From an uncultured Clostridia bacterium (GTDB lineage: Bacteria; Bacillota; Clostridia; UBA1381), in NCBI GenBank assembly GCA_934486735.1, contig CAKSQL010000003.1, positions 1 to 64,000 on the forward strand: DNA of 64,000 nucleotides. The letters are read 5' to 3'. The notes under the pieces are model-generated. The model made no database searches and had not been told where the DNA came from. It saw only the letters and a program-made list of their open reading frames with translations. Positions 26,167 through 33,665 of this stretch are shown here, piece by piece. Every line of letters begins with the position of its first letter. Position 1 is the first letter of the stretch. Both the position numbers and the translations under genes were made by a program.

Positions 26167-27906
26167 ATGAGAAAAACAAAAATAATATGCACCATGGGGC
26201 CGGCAACCGATGACGACGAGACCCTGCGCAACCTTATGCTTGCGGGAATGGATGTTGCAAGACTGAATTTTTCGCATGGAACACACGAGGAAGCGCTTGA
26301 GAGAATCAATCGAATCAGGCGTATACGTGAGGAGTTGGATATCCCTGTTGCAATTCTGCTCGACACAAAAGGCCCGGAAATCAGAATAAAAAGTTTCAAA
26401 AACGGGAGTGTAAGGCTTAAAGAGGGCGAAAAGTTCACCCTGTACACAACCGATGTCGAGGGCGACGAGACAAAGGTCAGCATCACATATAAAAATCTGC
26501 CGAGAGACATAAGTGCCGGAACAAGGCTGCTTATCGACGACGGACTTATCGAGCTTGAGGCGGTCAGCGTAAAAAACGATCGTATAATATGCGAGGTTAA
26601 AAGCGGCGGAGTGGTGTCAAATTCAAAGGGTGTAAATGTCCCGAATGTCTCGCTCAATATGCCGTATATGAGCCAAAAGGACATCGATGATATTCTGTTC
26701 GGAATAGAGCAGGACGTTGATTTTATTGCGGCATCCTTTGTCCGTACACACGAGGATGTGCTGGAGATTCGGAATCTTCTGAATAAAAACGGCGGTTCGG
26801 AGATAAGAATAATATCAAAGATTGAAAACAGCGAGGGCGTTGAAAATATAGACGCAATCATAAAAGCGAGCAACGGAATCATGGTTGCAAGAGGCGACAT
26901 GGGCGTGGAAATTCCTCTTGAGGATGTGCCTGTTTTCCAAAAGAAGATTATAAAAAAGACATATTACGCAGGCAAGGTGGTTATAACCGCGACGCAGATG
27001 CTGGATTCCATGATACGCAATCCGCGCCCGACGCGTGCCGAAACAACCGATGTCGCAAATGCGATATATGACGGAACGAGCGCCATTATGCTGTCCGGCG
27101 AGACTGCGGTCGGGAAATATCCGGTCGAGACGGTTAAGACAATGGCAACGATTGCTGAGCGCACCGAGTGCGATATCGATTACGTGAAACGGCTTTCGAA
27201 CAATACCGAGTTCAATAAAAAGGGCATGGATGTCACAAATGCAATATCGCATGCGACCTGTACAACTGCGCATGATCTGAACGCGTCAGCAATAATTGCA
27301 TTGACTTTCGGCGGAGGAACGGCGCATCTTATTTCAAAATTCAGACCGAGCTGCCCGATTATTGCGCCGACGACCAATCAAAAAACGCGCCGTCAGCTTA
27401 ATCTGTCCTGGGGCGTGCTCCCGATAATAAGCGAGCTGCGCGACAACTCGGACGAACTTTTTGAACACGCGGTTGAATGTGCCGCCAAGACAAATCTTTT
27501 GAAAACCGGGGATTTGGTGGTTATCACCGGCGGAGTGCCTTTGGGAATGAGCGGTACGACAAATATAATGAAGGTTCACCTGGTGGGTCATGTGCTTGTC
27601 AGCGGTGAGGGAATAAATAAGCTTGAAACCACCGCCGAGGTCTGCGTGGCGCGGAATAAGGACGAATTAAAGGAATCGTTCAAGGCAGGCGATATCGTTG
27701 TAACCAAAAACACCACCAAGGATATGGTTTCGTTCCTTAAAAAAGCATCGGGAATCATCTGCGAGGACTCGGGCGACAATGCGGCCATTATCGGCATGGC
27801 GCTCGATATTCCGGTCATAACGGGAGCGATGGGCGCAACAAAGATTTTAAAAAGCGGAACAGTTGTCACCATGGACGGCGCGCATGGTCATGTCTACAGC
27901 AAATAG
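26167..27906 (+). CDS. pyk: Pyruvate kinase with C-terminal PEP-utiliser-like domain
   Basis: 579 residues. The catalytic core shows CTMGPATDD, LDTKGPEIR, the Lys-bearing IISKIENSEGVENID, MVARGDMGVEIP and the MLSGETAVGKYPVE segment. The last ~90 residues are the extra domain of Bacillus-type enzymes, related to the mobile phosphohistidine domain of PEP synthases. In Bacillus that domain keeps a Gly-Leu-Thr-Ser-His loop; here it reads CEDSGDNAAIIG, lacking the Thr-Ser-His. TAAGGGAGG precedes ATG 26167. It ends 12 bp before lrgA, which may be co-transcribed. Confidence 0.96.
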   Translation: MRKTKIICTMGPATDDDETLRNLMLAGMDVARLNFSHGTHEEALERINRIRRIREELDIPVAILLDTKGPEIRIKSFKNGSVRLKEGEKFTLYTTDVEGDETKVSITYKNLPRDISAGTRLLIDDGLIELEAVSVKNDRIICEVKSGGVVSNSKGVNVPNVSLNMPYMSQKDIDDILFGIEQDVDFIAASFVRTHEDVLEIRNLLNKNGGSEIRIISKIENSEGVENIDAIIKASNGIMVARGDMGVEIPLEDVPVFQKKIIKKTYYAGKVVITATQMLDSMIRNPRPTRAETTDVANAIYDGTSAIMLSGETAVGKYPVETVKTMATIAERTECDIDYVKRLSNNTEFNKKGMDVTNAISHATCTTAHDLNASAIIALTFGGGTAHLISKFRPSCPIIAPTTNQKTRRQLNLSWGVLPIISELRDNSDELFEHAVECAAKTNLLKTGDLVVITGGVPLGMSGTTNIMKVHLVGHVLVSGEGINKLETTAEVCVARNKDELKESFKAGDIVVTKNTTKDMVSFLKKASGIICEDSGDNAAIIGMALDIPVITGAMGATKILKSGTVVTMDGAHGHVYSK

Positions 27907-27918
27907 AAAAGGGGAAAA

Positions 27919-28287
27919 ATGATATATTTAAAACAGCTATCGATAATTATATGCATCAGTCTTGTTGGAGAAATCCTGGCAAGGCTGATACCGATTCCGA
28001 TGCCGGCAAGCGTGTACGGGATTGTAATTTTGTTTGTGTGCCTGTGTACCGGGATAATCAAACTTAAACAGATAGAAAAGACGGCGGACCTGCTTCTTAT
28101 GATTATGCCTGTCTTGTTCGTTCCTGCGGGCGTAGGCTTGATTACTGTCTGGGATAAACTGTCGGAAAATCTGTTTGAGATAATTGTGATTACGGTTGTA
28201 TCGACAATATTGGTTATGGCAGTGACCGGGCTGGCGGCACAGGCAGTTATAAGGCGAAAAAGCAAAGGAGAGAAAAAGTCTGAATAA
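27919..28287 (+). CDS. lrgA: LrgA/CidA-family holin-like membrane protein
   Basis: 122 residues, four predicted membrane helices, with the family start LKQLSIIICISLVGE and PIPMPASVYGIVILF. LrgA with LrgB is linked to murein hydrolase control and, in several Firmicutes, to pyruvate uptake; location right behind pyk is in keeping with the latter. AAAAGGGGAAA gives the ribosome site. Its last three codons and stop lie inside the left arm of an inverted-repeat element (28276-28494), suggesting the original 3' end was altered by insertion. Confidence 0.87.
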   Translation: MIYLKQLSIIICISLVGEILARLIPIPMPASVYGIVILFVCLCTGIIKLKQIEKTADLLLMIMPVLFVPAGVGLITVWDKLSENLFEIIVITVVSTILVMAVTGLAAQAVIRRKSKGEKKSE

Positions 28288-28494
28288 AATCGCTCATAGC
28301 ACTGCTTTTTGCTCGGGAGAGCGAAGCGGCTGACCGAACCGCAGTGAGAAGTACCGGCGTACAGAGCAGTGGCGTTACCTGAAACGAAGATTCAGAACGC
28401 TTTTGCATGGCTCTCGTTGCCAAATTAAAAATTTGGACTCGAGCGCATCCACTCACTGCAAAGCGCTGCTTGCGAACGATTTTCTTTCAGACTT
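28276..28494. mobile_element. 219-bp element with ~37-bp imperfect terminal inverted repeats
   Basis: The left end AAGTCTGAATAAAATCG continuing to GCTTTTTGC (28276-28312) matches the reverse complement of the right end, which reads AAGTCTGAAAGAAAATCG continuing to GCTTTGC (28458-28494). The interior is more GC-rich than the flanks, holds no plausible reading frame, and contains smaller stems. It separates lrgA from lrgB, genes that normally abut. It fits a MITE-like element or a large structured RNA; no target-site duplication could be made out. Confidence 0.5.
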
Positions 28495-28523
28495 AAGTTT
28501 TGTGATTCGCGGCGTGGAAAGGA

Positions 28524-29228
28524 ATGGTAATAAATAAGATGATTAACGGCTTGTTCTCCGAAAGCATATTTTTCGGATTTTTTATAAGTCTTGCCGGATA
28601 TATGATAGGCTTGGCGGCGAATAAAAAACTGAAAATTCTAAATCCGCTCCTGGTTGCAATTGTATTTGTGATAGTATTTTTGGCGATTACGGGGATTGAT
28701 TATGAAAATTATGAAAGAGGCGCAAAGTATATTTCGTACTTTCTCACTCCGTCAACGGTCTGTCTTGCCGTACCGCTTTATCGTCAGATTGAGCTTTTAA
28801 AAAAGCACCGCGCGGCAATCGCGGCAGGGGTGATATCCGGCGTTGCGGCGGCGATGATATGTATTTTTCTTATGTGTCTCATGTTCGGACTTTCGAATGA
28901 AATGTATGTAAGTCTGCTGCCGAAATCGATTACTACTGCGATCGGCATGCCGTTGGCAGAAAAGCTTGGCGGAGTGCCGGAAATCGCGGTCGCAGTGATT
29001 GTTATTACCGGAATTTTGGGCAGCGTTATCGGGGAGTATGTATTGAAGCTTTTCAAAATAGATGACCCGGTTGCGTCGGGACTGGCTTTCGGCACATCGG
29101 CGCACGCGATAGGAACATCCAAAGCGCTGGAGCTTGGCGAAATACAGGGAGCAATGGGGAGTCTGTCAATTACGGCGGCGGGACTTCTGACAGTGATTCT
29201 TTCGGCTTTTTTTGCAAAATTGATTTAA
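28524..29228 (+). CDS. lrgB: LrgB/CidB-family membrane protein
   Basis: 234 residues, about seven membrane helices, with the LrgB block LPKSITTAIGMPLAEKLGG and GTSAHAIGTSKALELGE, both highly conserved. Works with LrgA in the inner membrane. GGAAAGGA lies immediately before ATG 28524; ATG 28539 five codons later is an alternative start with wide spacing. The gene is intact although cut off from lrgA by a 219-bp repeat-bounded element, so it may depend on read-through or on a promoter within the element. Confidence 0.9.
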   Translation: MVINKMINGLFSESIFFGFFISLAGYMIGLAANKKLKILNPLLVAIVFVIVFLAITGIDYENYERGAKYISYFLTPSTVCLAVPLYRQIELLKKHRAAIAAGVISGVAAAMICIFLMCLMFGLSNEMYVSLLPKSITTAIGMPLAEKLGGVPEIAVAVIVITGILGSVIGEYVLKLFKIDDPVASGLAFGTSAHAIGTSKALELGEIQGAMGSLSITAAGLLTVILSAFFAKLI

Positions 29229-29245
29229 ATTTCTTTCCTTTTCGA

Positions 29246-29276
29246 TGTATATTTAATGGAAACTAAGGTAATAATA
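29246..29276 (+). promoter_or_regulatory. Possible forespore-type promoter of the Asn/Gln peptide
   Basis: TGTATA (29246-29251) and AATAATA (29270-29276), 18 bp apart, loosely resemble sigma-F/sigma-G boxes. The match is weak. Confidence 0.25.
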
Positions 29277-29299
29277 TCATCGAAAGGAAGTGATTTATA

Positions 29300-29398
29300 A
29301 TGAATCAGAAACAAAACAATCAAAACAACAATAACCAAAACAATCAGCAGAACAATCAGAATCAGCAGAATAAGCAAAATAACCAGAAGCAGAACTAA
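29300..29398 (+). CDS. 32-residue Asn/Gln-rich micro-protein
   Basis: ATG 29300 follows CGAAAGGAAGTGATTTATA, a very good ribosome site. All 32 residues are Met, Asn, Gln or Lys; 28 of them are Asn or Gln, in runs such as NQNNNNQNNQQNNQNQQN. I do not recognise a family. The composition recalls the Asn/Gln-rich segments of gamma-type small spore proteins, which bind no DNA and serve as amino-acid stores, but the sequence is not one of those. It is not in an operon with lrgB by spacing (71 bp). Could also be a translated leader peptide, as uncharged repetitive codons AAC/CAG/AAT would sense Asn or Gln supply. Confidence 0.6.
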   Translation: MNQKQNNQNNNNQNNQQNNQNQQNKQNNQKQN

Positions 29399-29604
29399 AA
29401 CATAGCTTCCGAAAAATAATCTGATAATAAGCGAACCGGGCAAAATGTCCGAAAAAATATAATCTTTGCATTTCTTATGCAGCTGTTTTATTGGTTTTGA
29501 CAGCGGCATAAAGGTCAATCGTTTTTTTTGCGCCATGTGCCGAGAGATGACGAAGATTATATTTTTTCGCGCAAAAAAAAAATATCACTTTATGTAAAAA
29601 AACA

Positions 29605-29633
29605 TTGATTTTTTGTATAAAGTATGATATAAT
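29605..29633 (+). promoter_or_regulatory. Promoter of the Wzz/BY-kinase operon
   Basis: TTGATT (29605-29610), 17-bp spacer, TATAAT (29628-29633), 45 bp before TTG 29678. The 200 bp upstream are AT-rich with no gene; a weak stem (ATGCAGCTG ... CAGCGGCAT, near 29477-29510) may be a terminator. Confidence 0.65.
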
Positions 29634-29677
29634 TAAAGTAGCTTTGATTTTTAGCAGTTTTTATGGGAGATGATATA

Positions 29678-30361
29678 TTGAAAGACGAAATTAAAATCAT
29701 GGATATAGTGGATATGCTTATGCGGCGTTGGTGGATAATTTTTATATCTATGATAATTGTAAGTATTATGGCTTTTGTGTATACCGAGGTGTTTATCACC
29801 CCGAAATTCAAGTCGGAGGGAACGCTTTACGTAAATGCCACAAAAGAGCAGGTCGACCAGACAATGACCATAAATACAATTAATGCGTCACAGAAAATGG
29901 TTAATACATATGCGGAAATTTTGAAAATGAGAACATTCCTGGAGGATGTTGCGAGCGATGTCGATGATAAGTATTCCGTAAAGGAATTGCAGAATATGAT
30001 TACGATATCGGCAGTGAATGAGACCGAAATTATGAATATTTCGGTGCTGTCGGCAGATCCCGATGATTCATATCTGATTGCGCATAGTATTTTGATGAGA
30101 GCGCCGGACGAGCTAATCCGCGTTGTTGAGGCAGGATCGGTAAAGCTTTTGGACGATGCGAAAAAGAACACCGTTGCGGTATCGCCGAATCTCAGACAGA
30201 ATACAATGATAGGTGCTTTGCTCGGAATCATAATCGGTGCGCTTATCGTTCTCTTGCTTGAATTTATAGATACAAGAATCAAAAATTCGGAATCAATCAT
30301 TTCAAGATACAAAGAGCCTCTGCTCGGTGAAATTCCGTCTTTGACAGAATTTAAAAGATAG
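29678..30361 (+). CDS. Wzz/CapA-type polysaccharide co-polymerase
   Basis: 227 residues. Two membrane helices frame an extracellular domain: residues ~17-40 (WWIIFISMIIVSIMAFVYTEVF) and ~168-190 (MIGALLGIIIGALIVLLLEF). The cytoplasmic tail ends GEIPSL, the usual contact with the partner kinase. Such proteins set polysaccharide chain length and activate BY-kinases. Start chosen as TTG 29678 because GGGAGA (29665-29670) is correctly spaced from it; ATG 29663 has no ribosome site. The kinase follows by 15 bp. Confidence 0.85.
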   Translation: MKDEIKIMDIVDMLMRRWWIIFISMIIVSIMAFVYTEVFITPKFKSEGTLYVNATKEQVDQTMTINTINASQKMVNTYAEILKMRTFLEDVASDVDDKYSVKELQNMITISAVNETEIMNISVLSADPDDSYLIAHSILMRAPDELIRVVEAGSVKLLDDAKKNTVAVSPNLRQNTMIGALLGIIIGALIVLLLEFIDTRIKNSESIISRYKEPLLGEIPSLTEFKR

Positions 30362-30376
30362 GGAGGGGTAATTGAG

Positions 30377-31276
30377 ATGGAAAAGAATAATAAGGCTAAG
30401 GCGCACAGCCGTAAGGAAGAATCGATTCAGCAGCGCTCGGCGAGCCTTTTGAACGATGATACCGCTTTTGCGGTGGTTGAGGCATATAAGGCTGCAAGAA
30501 CAAATATCATTTTTGCGCTCGGTACATCAAAGGGCTGCAAGAGAATTATTATAACAAGCGCAAACCCCGGTGAGGGAAAAACAACAACCGCGCTTAATCT
30601 TGCTATTGCTTTTGCTCAGATGGACGCAAAGGTTTTGGTTATTGACGGAGACCTCAGAAAGCCGAGAGTATATCGCCATCTTCAGCTTGAAAGAAAGGGC
30701 GGACTTTCGGACATACTCTGTGATTTGATAGATGTCAAGGAAGCAATTCATCATTGCGAGAACCACGGCATAGACTGTATCACATCGGGACAGATTCCGC
30801 CGAACCCGGCAGAGCTGTTAGGCTCGGAAGCTATGGGCAAGCTGCTTGACTATCTGTCCGAGACATACGATTATATATTTATCGATACTCCGCCTGTAAC
30901 AATTGTTACCGAGGCATCGGTTATGGCGAAATATGTAAACGGCGTTATCGTGGTTGCAAGACAGAACTATACAATTCATGAGTCGCTTATAAAAGCAAGA
31001 GAAAATCTTTTGTTTGCAAAGGCGAAGATACTCGGCTATATCTTAAACGATATAACCACGCCAAGATACGGCTACGGCAGATATTATAGAAATTACGGCT
31101 CATATCATTATAATTATGAATATGGCTACAGCGACGACAGAAGCAGAAGATACGGCTATTACTACGGTAAATCACCCGAAATCGGAAGTGATGAGGTCGA
31201 GGAGCCGGAGCTGAAAAGCAAAAAAATACCGCTGCTGATCAGATTAAAGGATAAGATAAGAAGCAGAATGAGATAA
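30377..31276 (+). CDS. BY-type tyrosine kinase (CpsD/CapB-like)
   Basis: 299 residues, P-loop fold. Walker A is ANPGEGKTT with K68; Walker A' is VLVIDGDLRKPR with D90 and D92; Walker B is YIFIDTPP. A remarkable C-terminal cluster holds 14 Tyr in 33 residues (231-263), the autophosphorylation tail of the family. Unlike typical CpsD, about 36 further residues follow the cluster, acidic then basic (ending KDKIRSRMR). It partners the Wzz protein upstream. No glycosyltransferase, flippase or polymerase genes follow, so the polysaccharide it controls is encoded elsewhere. Confidence 0.9.
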   Translation: MEKNNKAKAHSRKEESIQQRSASLLNDDTAFAVVEAYKAARTNIIFALGTSKGCKRIIITSANPGEGKTTTALNLAIAFAQMDAKVLVIDGDLRKPRVYRHLQLERKGGLSDILCDLIDVKEAIHHCENHGIDCITSGQIPPNPAELLGSEAMGKLLDYLSETYDYIFIDTPPVTIVTEASVMAKYVNGVIVVARQNYTIHESLIKARENLLFAKAKILGYILNDITTPRYGYGRYYRNYGSYHYNYEYGYSDDRSRRYGYYYGKSPEIGSDEVEEPELKSKKIPLLIRLKDKIRSRMR

Positions 31277-31289
31277 AACAGGTATGTGG

Positions 31290-31338
31290 AAAGGACTGTA
31301 AATATCGGATGAGAACATCGGATAGGGTGCAGTTCTTT
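31290..31338 (+). terminator. Possible terminator after the BY-kinase
   Basis: AAAGGACTG (31290-31298) pairs with CAGTTCTTT (31330-31338); the loop contains a direct repeat ATCGGAT. The T-run is poor. Confidence 0.4.
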
Positions 31339-31433
31339 CTTTATATAAAAGTAATTGCGAAATGTTAAGCATTTGAGTGAATCGGAAAACGAGTTTCCTA
31401 TTACTTATTTTGCATATTGAAAGGATGAAAAAT

Positions 31434-32690
31434 ATGGCAAATTCATTTAAACCGACGGATATACTCCTGCCGTCGGGCGTTGATATGACAAAATGGAGCG
31501 TGGTTGCGTGTGATCAGTTTACTTCCGAGCCGAAGTATTGGCAGGAGTCGGAAAAGATAGTCGGAGACGCGCCGTCAACGCTCAATGTGATTTTCCCGGA
31601 GATATATCTCGGCGAGGGCGAGGGAAGAATTGAAAAAATAAATCGCACAATGAAAGAATATATTGAAAAAGGATTGTTTAAGGAATATAAAAACACGTTT
31701 TTCCTGGTGAGACGCCGTCTTAAAAACTGCAGAGTCAGAAACGGTCTTGTGGGCGCAATCGACCTCGAGGATTACAGCTTTGAAAAAGGTGCGAAGAGCA
31801 ATATCAGAGCCACCGAGGGAACAGTTCTCGAGAGGATTCCGCCGAGAGTGAAAATACGCGAAAATGCGCTTTTGGAGTTTCCGCATATCATGCTTTTGAT
31901 TGATGATGCCGAAAAAACTGTTGTTGAGCCGCTGACTGAAAAGATTGACGATTTGGAAAAGGTGTACGATTTTGAACTGATGCAGGACGGCGGACATATT
32001 TCAGGCTACAATGTGCCGGAGAAATATCGGAATGAAGTTACGGCGGCGATAGATAAATTGGCGTCCGAGACTGAGTTTGAGAAACGGTATGGGATTTCGG
32101 GACAGTCATGTCTGACATTCGCTGTCGGTGACGGCAATCATTCGCTTGCAACAGCAAAGACATGTTGGGAAAATATAAAAAAGAATCTGTCGGAGGATGA
32201 AAAAAAGACGCATCCGGCGAGATTTGCTCTTGTGGAGCTTGTGAATCTGCATGATGATTCATTGGAATTTGAGCCGATTCACCGTGTGGTGTTTGACATT
32301 GAGCCGGAAGAAATGTACAAGGCAATTTTTGAATTTTATCCAGATGCGTCCGAGAACGATAACGGCGGAAAGAAGATTGTGTGCGTTTGGGACGGTGAAG
32401 AAAAAAGCGTATGGATAAAGGACGATAACAATAATCTCGCTGTCGGAACTTTGCAGGATTTTATAGACAGCTATTTAAAGACTGTCGGCGGCAGAGTGGA
32501 TTATATACATGGCGAGGACGTTGTGAGAGAATTGAGCAATGGGAAGAATATAGGATTCCTGCTGCCTGCCATGAGAAAGGATGAGCTTTTCAAGACGGTT
32601 ATTTTGGACGGCTCACTTCCGAGAAAAACATTTTCCATGGGCGAGGCGAGAGATAAAAGATATTATACAGAGGGAAAAAAACTTTATTAA
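31434..32690 (+). CDS. DUF1015 family protein
   Basis: 418 residues. Begins FKPTDILLPSGVDMTKWSVVACDQFTSE, and has the conserved FAVGDGNHSLATAK motif with a His-Ser pair typical of DUF1015. Members include the ADP-dependent serine kinase SerK and SbnI-like ParB/sulfiredoxin-fold kinases, so a small-molecule (serine) kinase activity is possible, but this branch is uncharacterised to my knowledge. ATG 31434 is nine bases behind AAAGGA; ATG 31425 overlaps that site. Single-gene unit ending in a strong bidirectional terminator. Confidence 0.85.
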   Translation: MANSFKPTDILLPSGVDMTKWSVVACDQFTSEPKYWQESEKIVGDAPSTLNVIFPEIYLGEGEGRIEKINRTMKEYIEKGLFKEYKNTFFLVRRRLKNCRVRNGLVGAIDLEDYSFEKGAKSNIRATEGTVLERIPPRVKIRENALLEFPHIMLLIDDAEKTVVEPLTEKIDDLEKVYDFELMQDGGHISGYNVPEKYRNEVTAAIDKLASETEFEKRYGISGQSCLTFAVGDGNHSLATAKTCWENIKKNLSEDEKKTHPARFALVELVNLHDDSLEFEPIHRVVFDIEPEEMYKAIFEFYPDASENDNGGKKIVCVWDGEEKSVWIKDDNNNLAVGTLQDFIDSYLKTVGGRVDYIHGEDVVRELSNGKNIGFLLPAMRKDELFKTVILDGSLPRKTFSMGEARDKRYYTEGKKLY

Positions 32691-32734
32691 TGAATACAAC
32701 CTTTGATTTCTCAAAACTGTTTAAAAAATAGAAA

Positions 32735-32781
32735 AAGGTACTTATTGCATAAGCGGTTACAGCTTATACAATAAGTACCTT
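32735..32781. terminator. Bidirectional terminator, 20-bp stem
   Basis: AAGGTACTTATTGCATAAGC (32735-32754) pairs with 32762-32781 with one mismatch around loop GGTTACA. It lies between the convergent DUF1015 and DUF2752 genes, with A/T runs on both sides. Confidence 0.8.
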
Positions 32782-32809
32782 AATAAATTTGGGAATATTG
32801 ATATTCCCT

Positions 32810-33181
32810 TTAAATGATATTCCGAATTATTCCAAATATCAAAAGAAGTATAATTTCACTCCAAAGAATCACTTGTGATAAGCGAAACATTTGTCTGCTG
32901 CCTGTTCTGATATATTTAATTTCCTCCACAGCAAGAACAAGTGATATAACAGGCAGTGTAAGAAACAATAATCTGTTATATCCGTATGCTTCTTTGAAAT
33001 TTCCGCGTAATGCTGCGGCAAGCATACGTGTGATTCCGCATCCGGGACATAAAAGACCGGTTATCTTGCTAAAGACACACGGGATAGCAAATCCGGACGC
33101 AGAAGCAAAGAAATAATACGCAATACCGATAATCAGTATTACAGTTATCCGCTTTGCGGATAAAATGAGCCGTTTGCGCAT
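32810..33181 (-). CDS. DUF2752 membrane protein
   Basis: 123 residues, three predicted membrane helices. The family signature CPGCGITRM (C45 and C48) sits after the first helix. Its function is unknown; the CxxC pair could bind metal or be redox active. Its ATG overlaps the stop codon of the upstream DUF4234 gene (TAATG), so the two are translationally coupled. The pair DUF4234-DUF2752 is common in gut Clostridia, in my recollection. Confidence 0.85.
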   Translation of the reverse strand: MRKRLILSAKRITVILIIGIAYYFFASASGFAIPCVFSKITGLLCPGCGITRMLAAALRGNFKEAYGYNRLLFLTLPVISLVLAVEEIKYIRTGSRQMFRLSQVILWSEIILLLIFGIIRNII

Positions 33182-33534
33182 TATTGAGCGGTATCAAGCG
33201 ACTTATTGATGGAATCTTGCATTAATGCATACGATATAATGCTAAATCCAAACAATGAAAGAATTAAGTAAAGCATTCCTCTCGACTGAGTGGGCATACC
33301 TTTGCCGGCATATACAACGTCCAGCTTTTCACCCATTTTATACATCCAGTAAAGACCATAGATGTTACAGGTGATAAGCGTGAACAGAAATGCCATTCCG
33401 CCCGAAGTGTCATTAGTATTGCCGCTGAGTGAATTTATTTCATCATTGAGCTTGATAAACCAATAGATTCCGTAAATTCCGCATGTGACAATCGACAAAA
33501 TGACTGCGGTTGCAATGTTCCTTTTTTCAATCAT
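33181..33534 (-). CDS. DUF4234 membrane protein
   Basis: 117 residues, three membrane helices with repeated motifs TCGIYGIYWFIKLNDEIN and TCNIYGLYWMYKMGEKLD: an internal duplication of a helix-hairpin unit typical of DUF4234. Function unknown. Start ATG 33534 is chosen by homology of the first motif; the longer frame to 33573 would begin in the leader. The promoter upstream carries an exact Spo0A-type box in the leader and a palindrome near the -35, so regulation at entry to sporulation is possible. Confidence 0.8.
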   Translation of the reverse strand: MIEKRNIATAVILSIVTCGIYGIYWFIKLNDEINSLSGNTNDTSGGMAFLFTLITCNIYGLYWMYKMGEKLDVVYAGKGMPTQSRGMLYLILSLFGFSIISYALMQDSINKSLDTAQ

Positions 33535-33576
33535 GACTGTAAACCTTACTTTTCTCAAAATGTAATGATGCACATT

Positions 33577-33583
33577 TTCGACA
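33577..33583 (-). promoter_or_regulatory. Candidate Spo0A box
   Basis: Minus strand TTTGTCGAAAA contains the exact 0A-box core TGTCGAA, about 17-23 bp downstream of the predicted start site of the DUF4234 transcript, a position expected to repress. A seven-base match can occur by chance. Confidence 0.4.
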
Positions 33584-33605
33584 AAAAATTACATCATCCA
33601 TATAT

Positions 33606-33634
33606 ATTATATATTATTTATACACACATGTCAA
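33606..33634 (-). promoter_or_regulatory. Sigma-A promoter of DUF4234-DUF2752
   Basis: Minus strand TTGACA (33629-33634), 17-bp spacer, TATAAT (33606-33611): a consensus promoter. The leader can form ATGATG/CATCAT and ATGTAAT/ATTACAT alternative stems. Confidence 0.75.
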
Positions 33635-33646
33635 CATTTATATATA

Positions 33647-33660
33647 TTACATTTATGTAA
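33647..33660. promoter_or_regulatory. 14-bp palindrome, possible operator
   Basis: TTACAT-TT-ATGTAA, 13 bp upstream of the DUF4234 -35 box and 5 bp from the GRE3 stop codon. The position suits an activator or repressor site; the binding protein is unknown. Confidence 0.4.
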
Positions 33661-33665
33661 CATTA

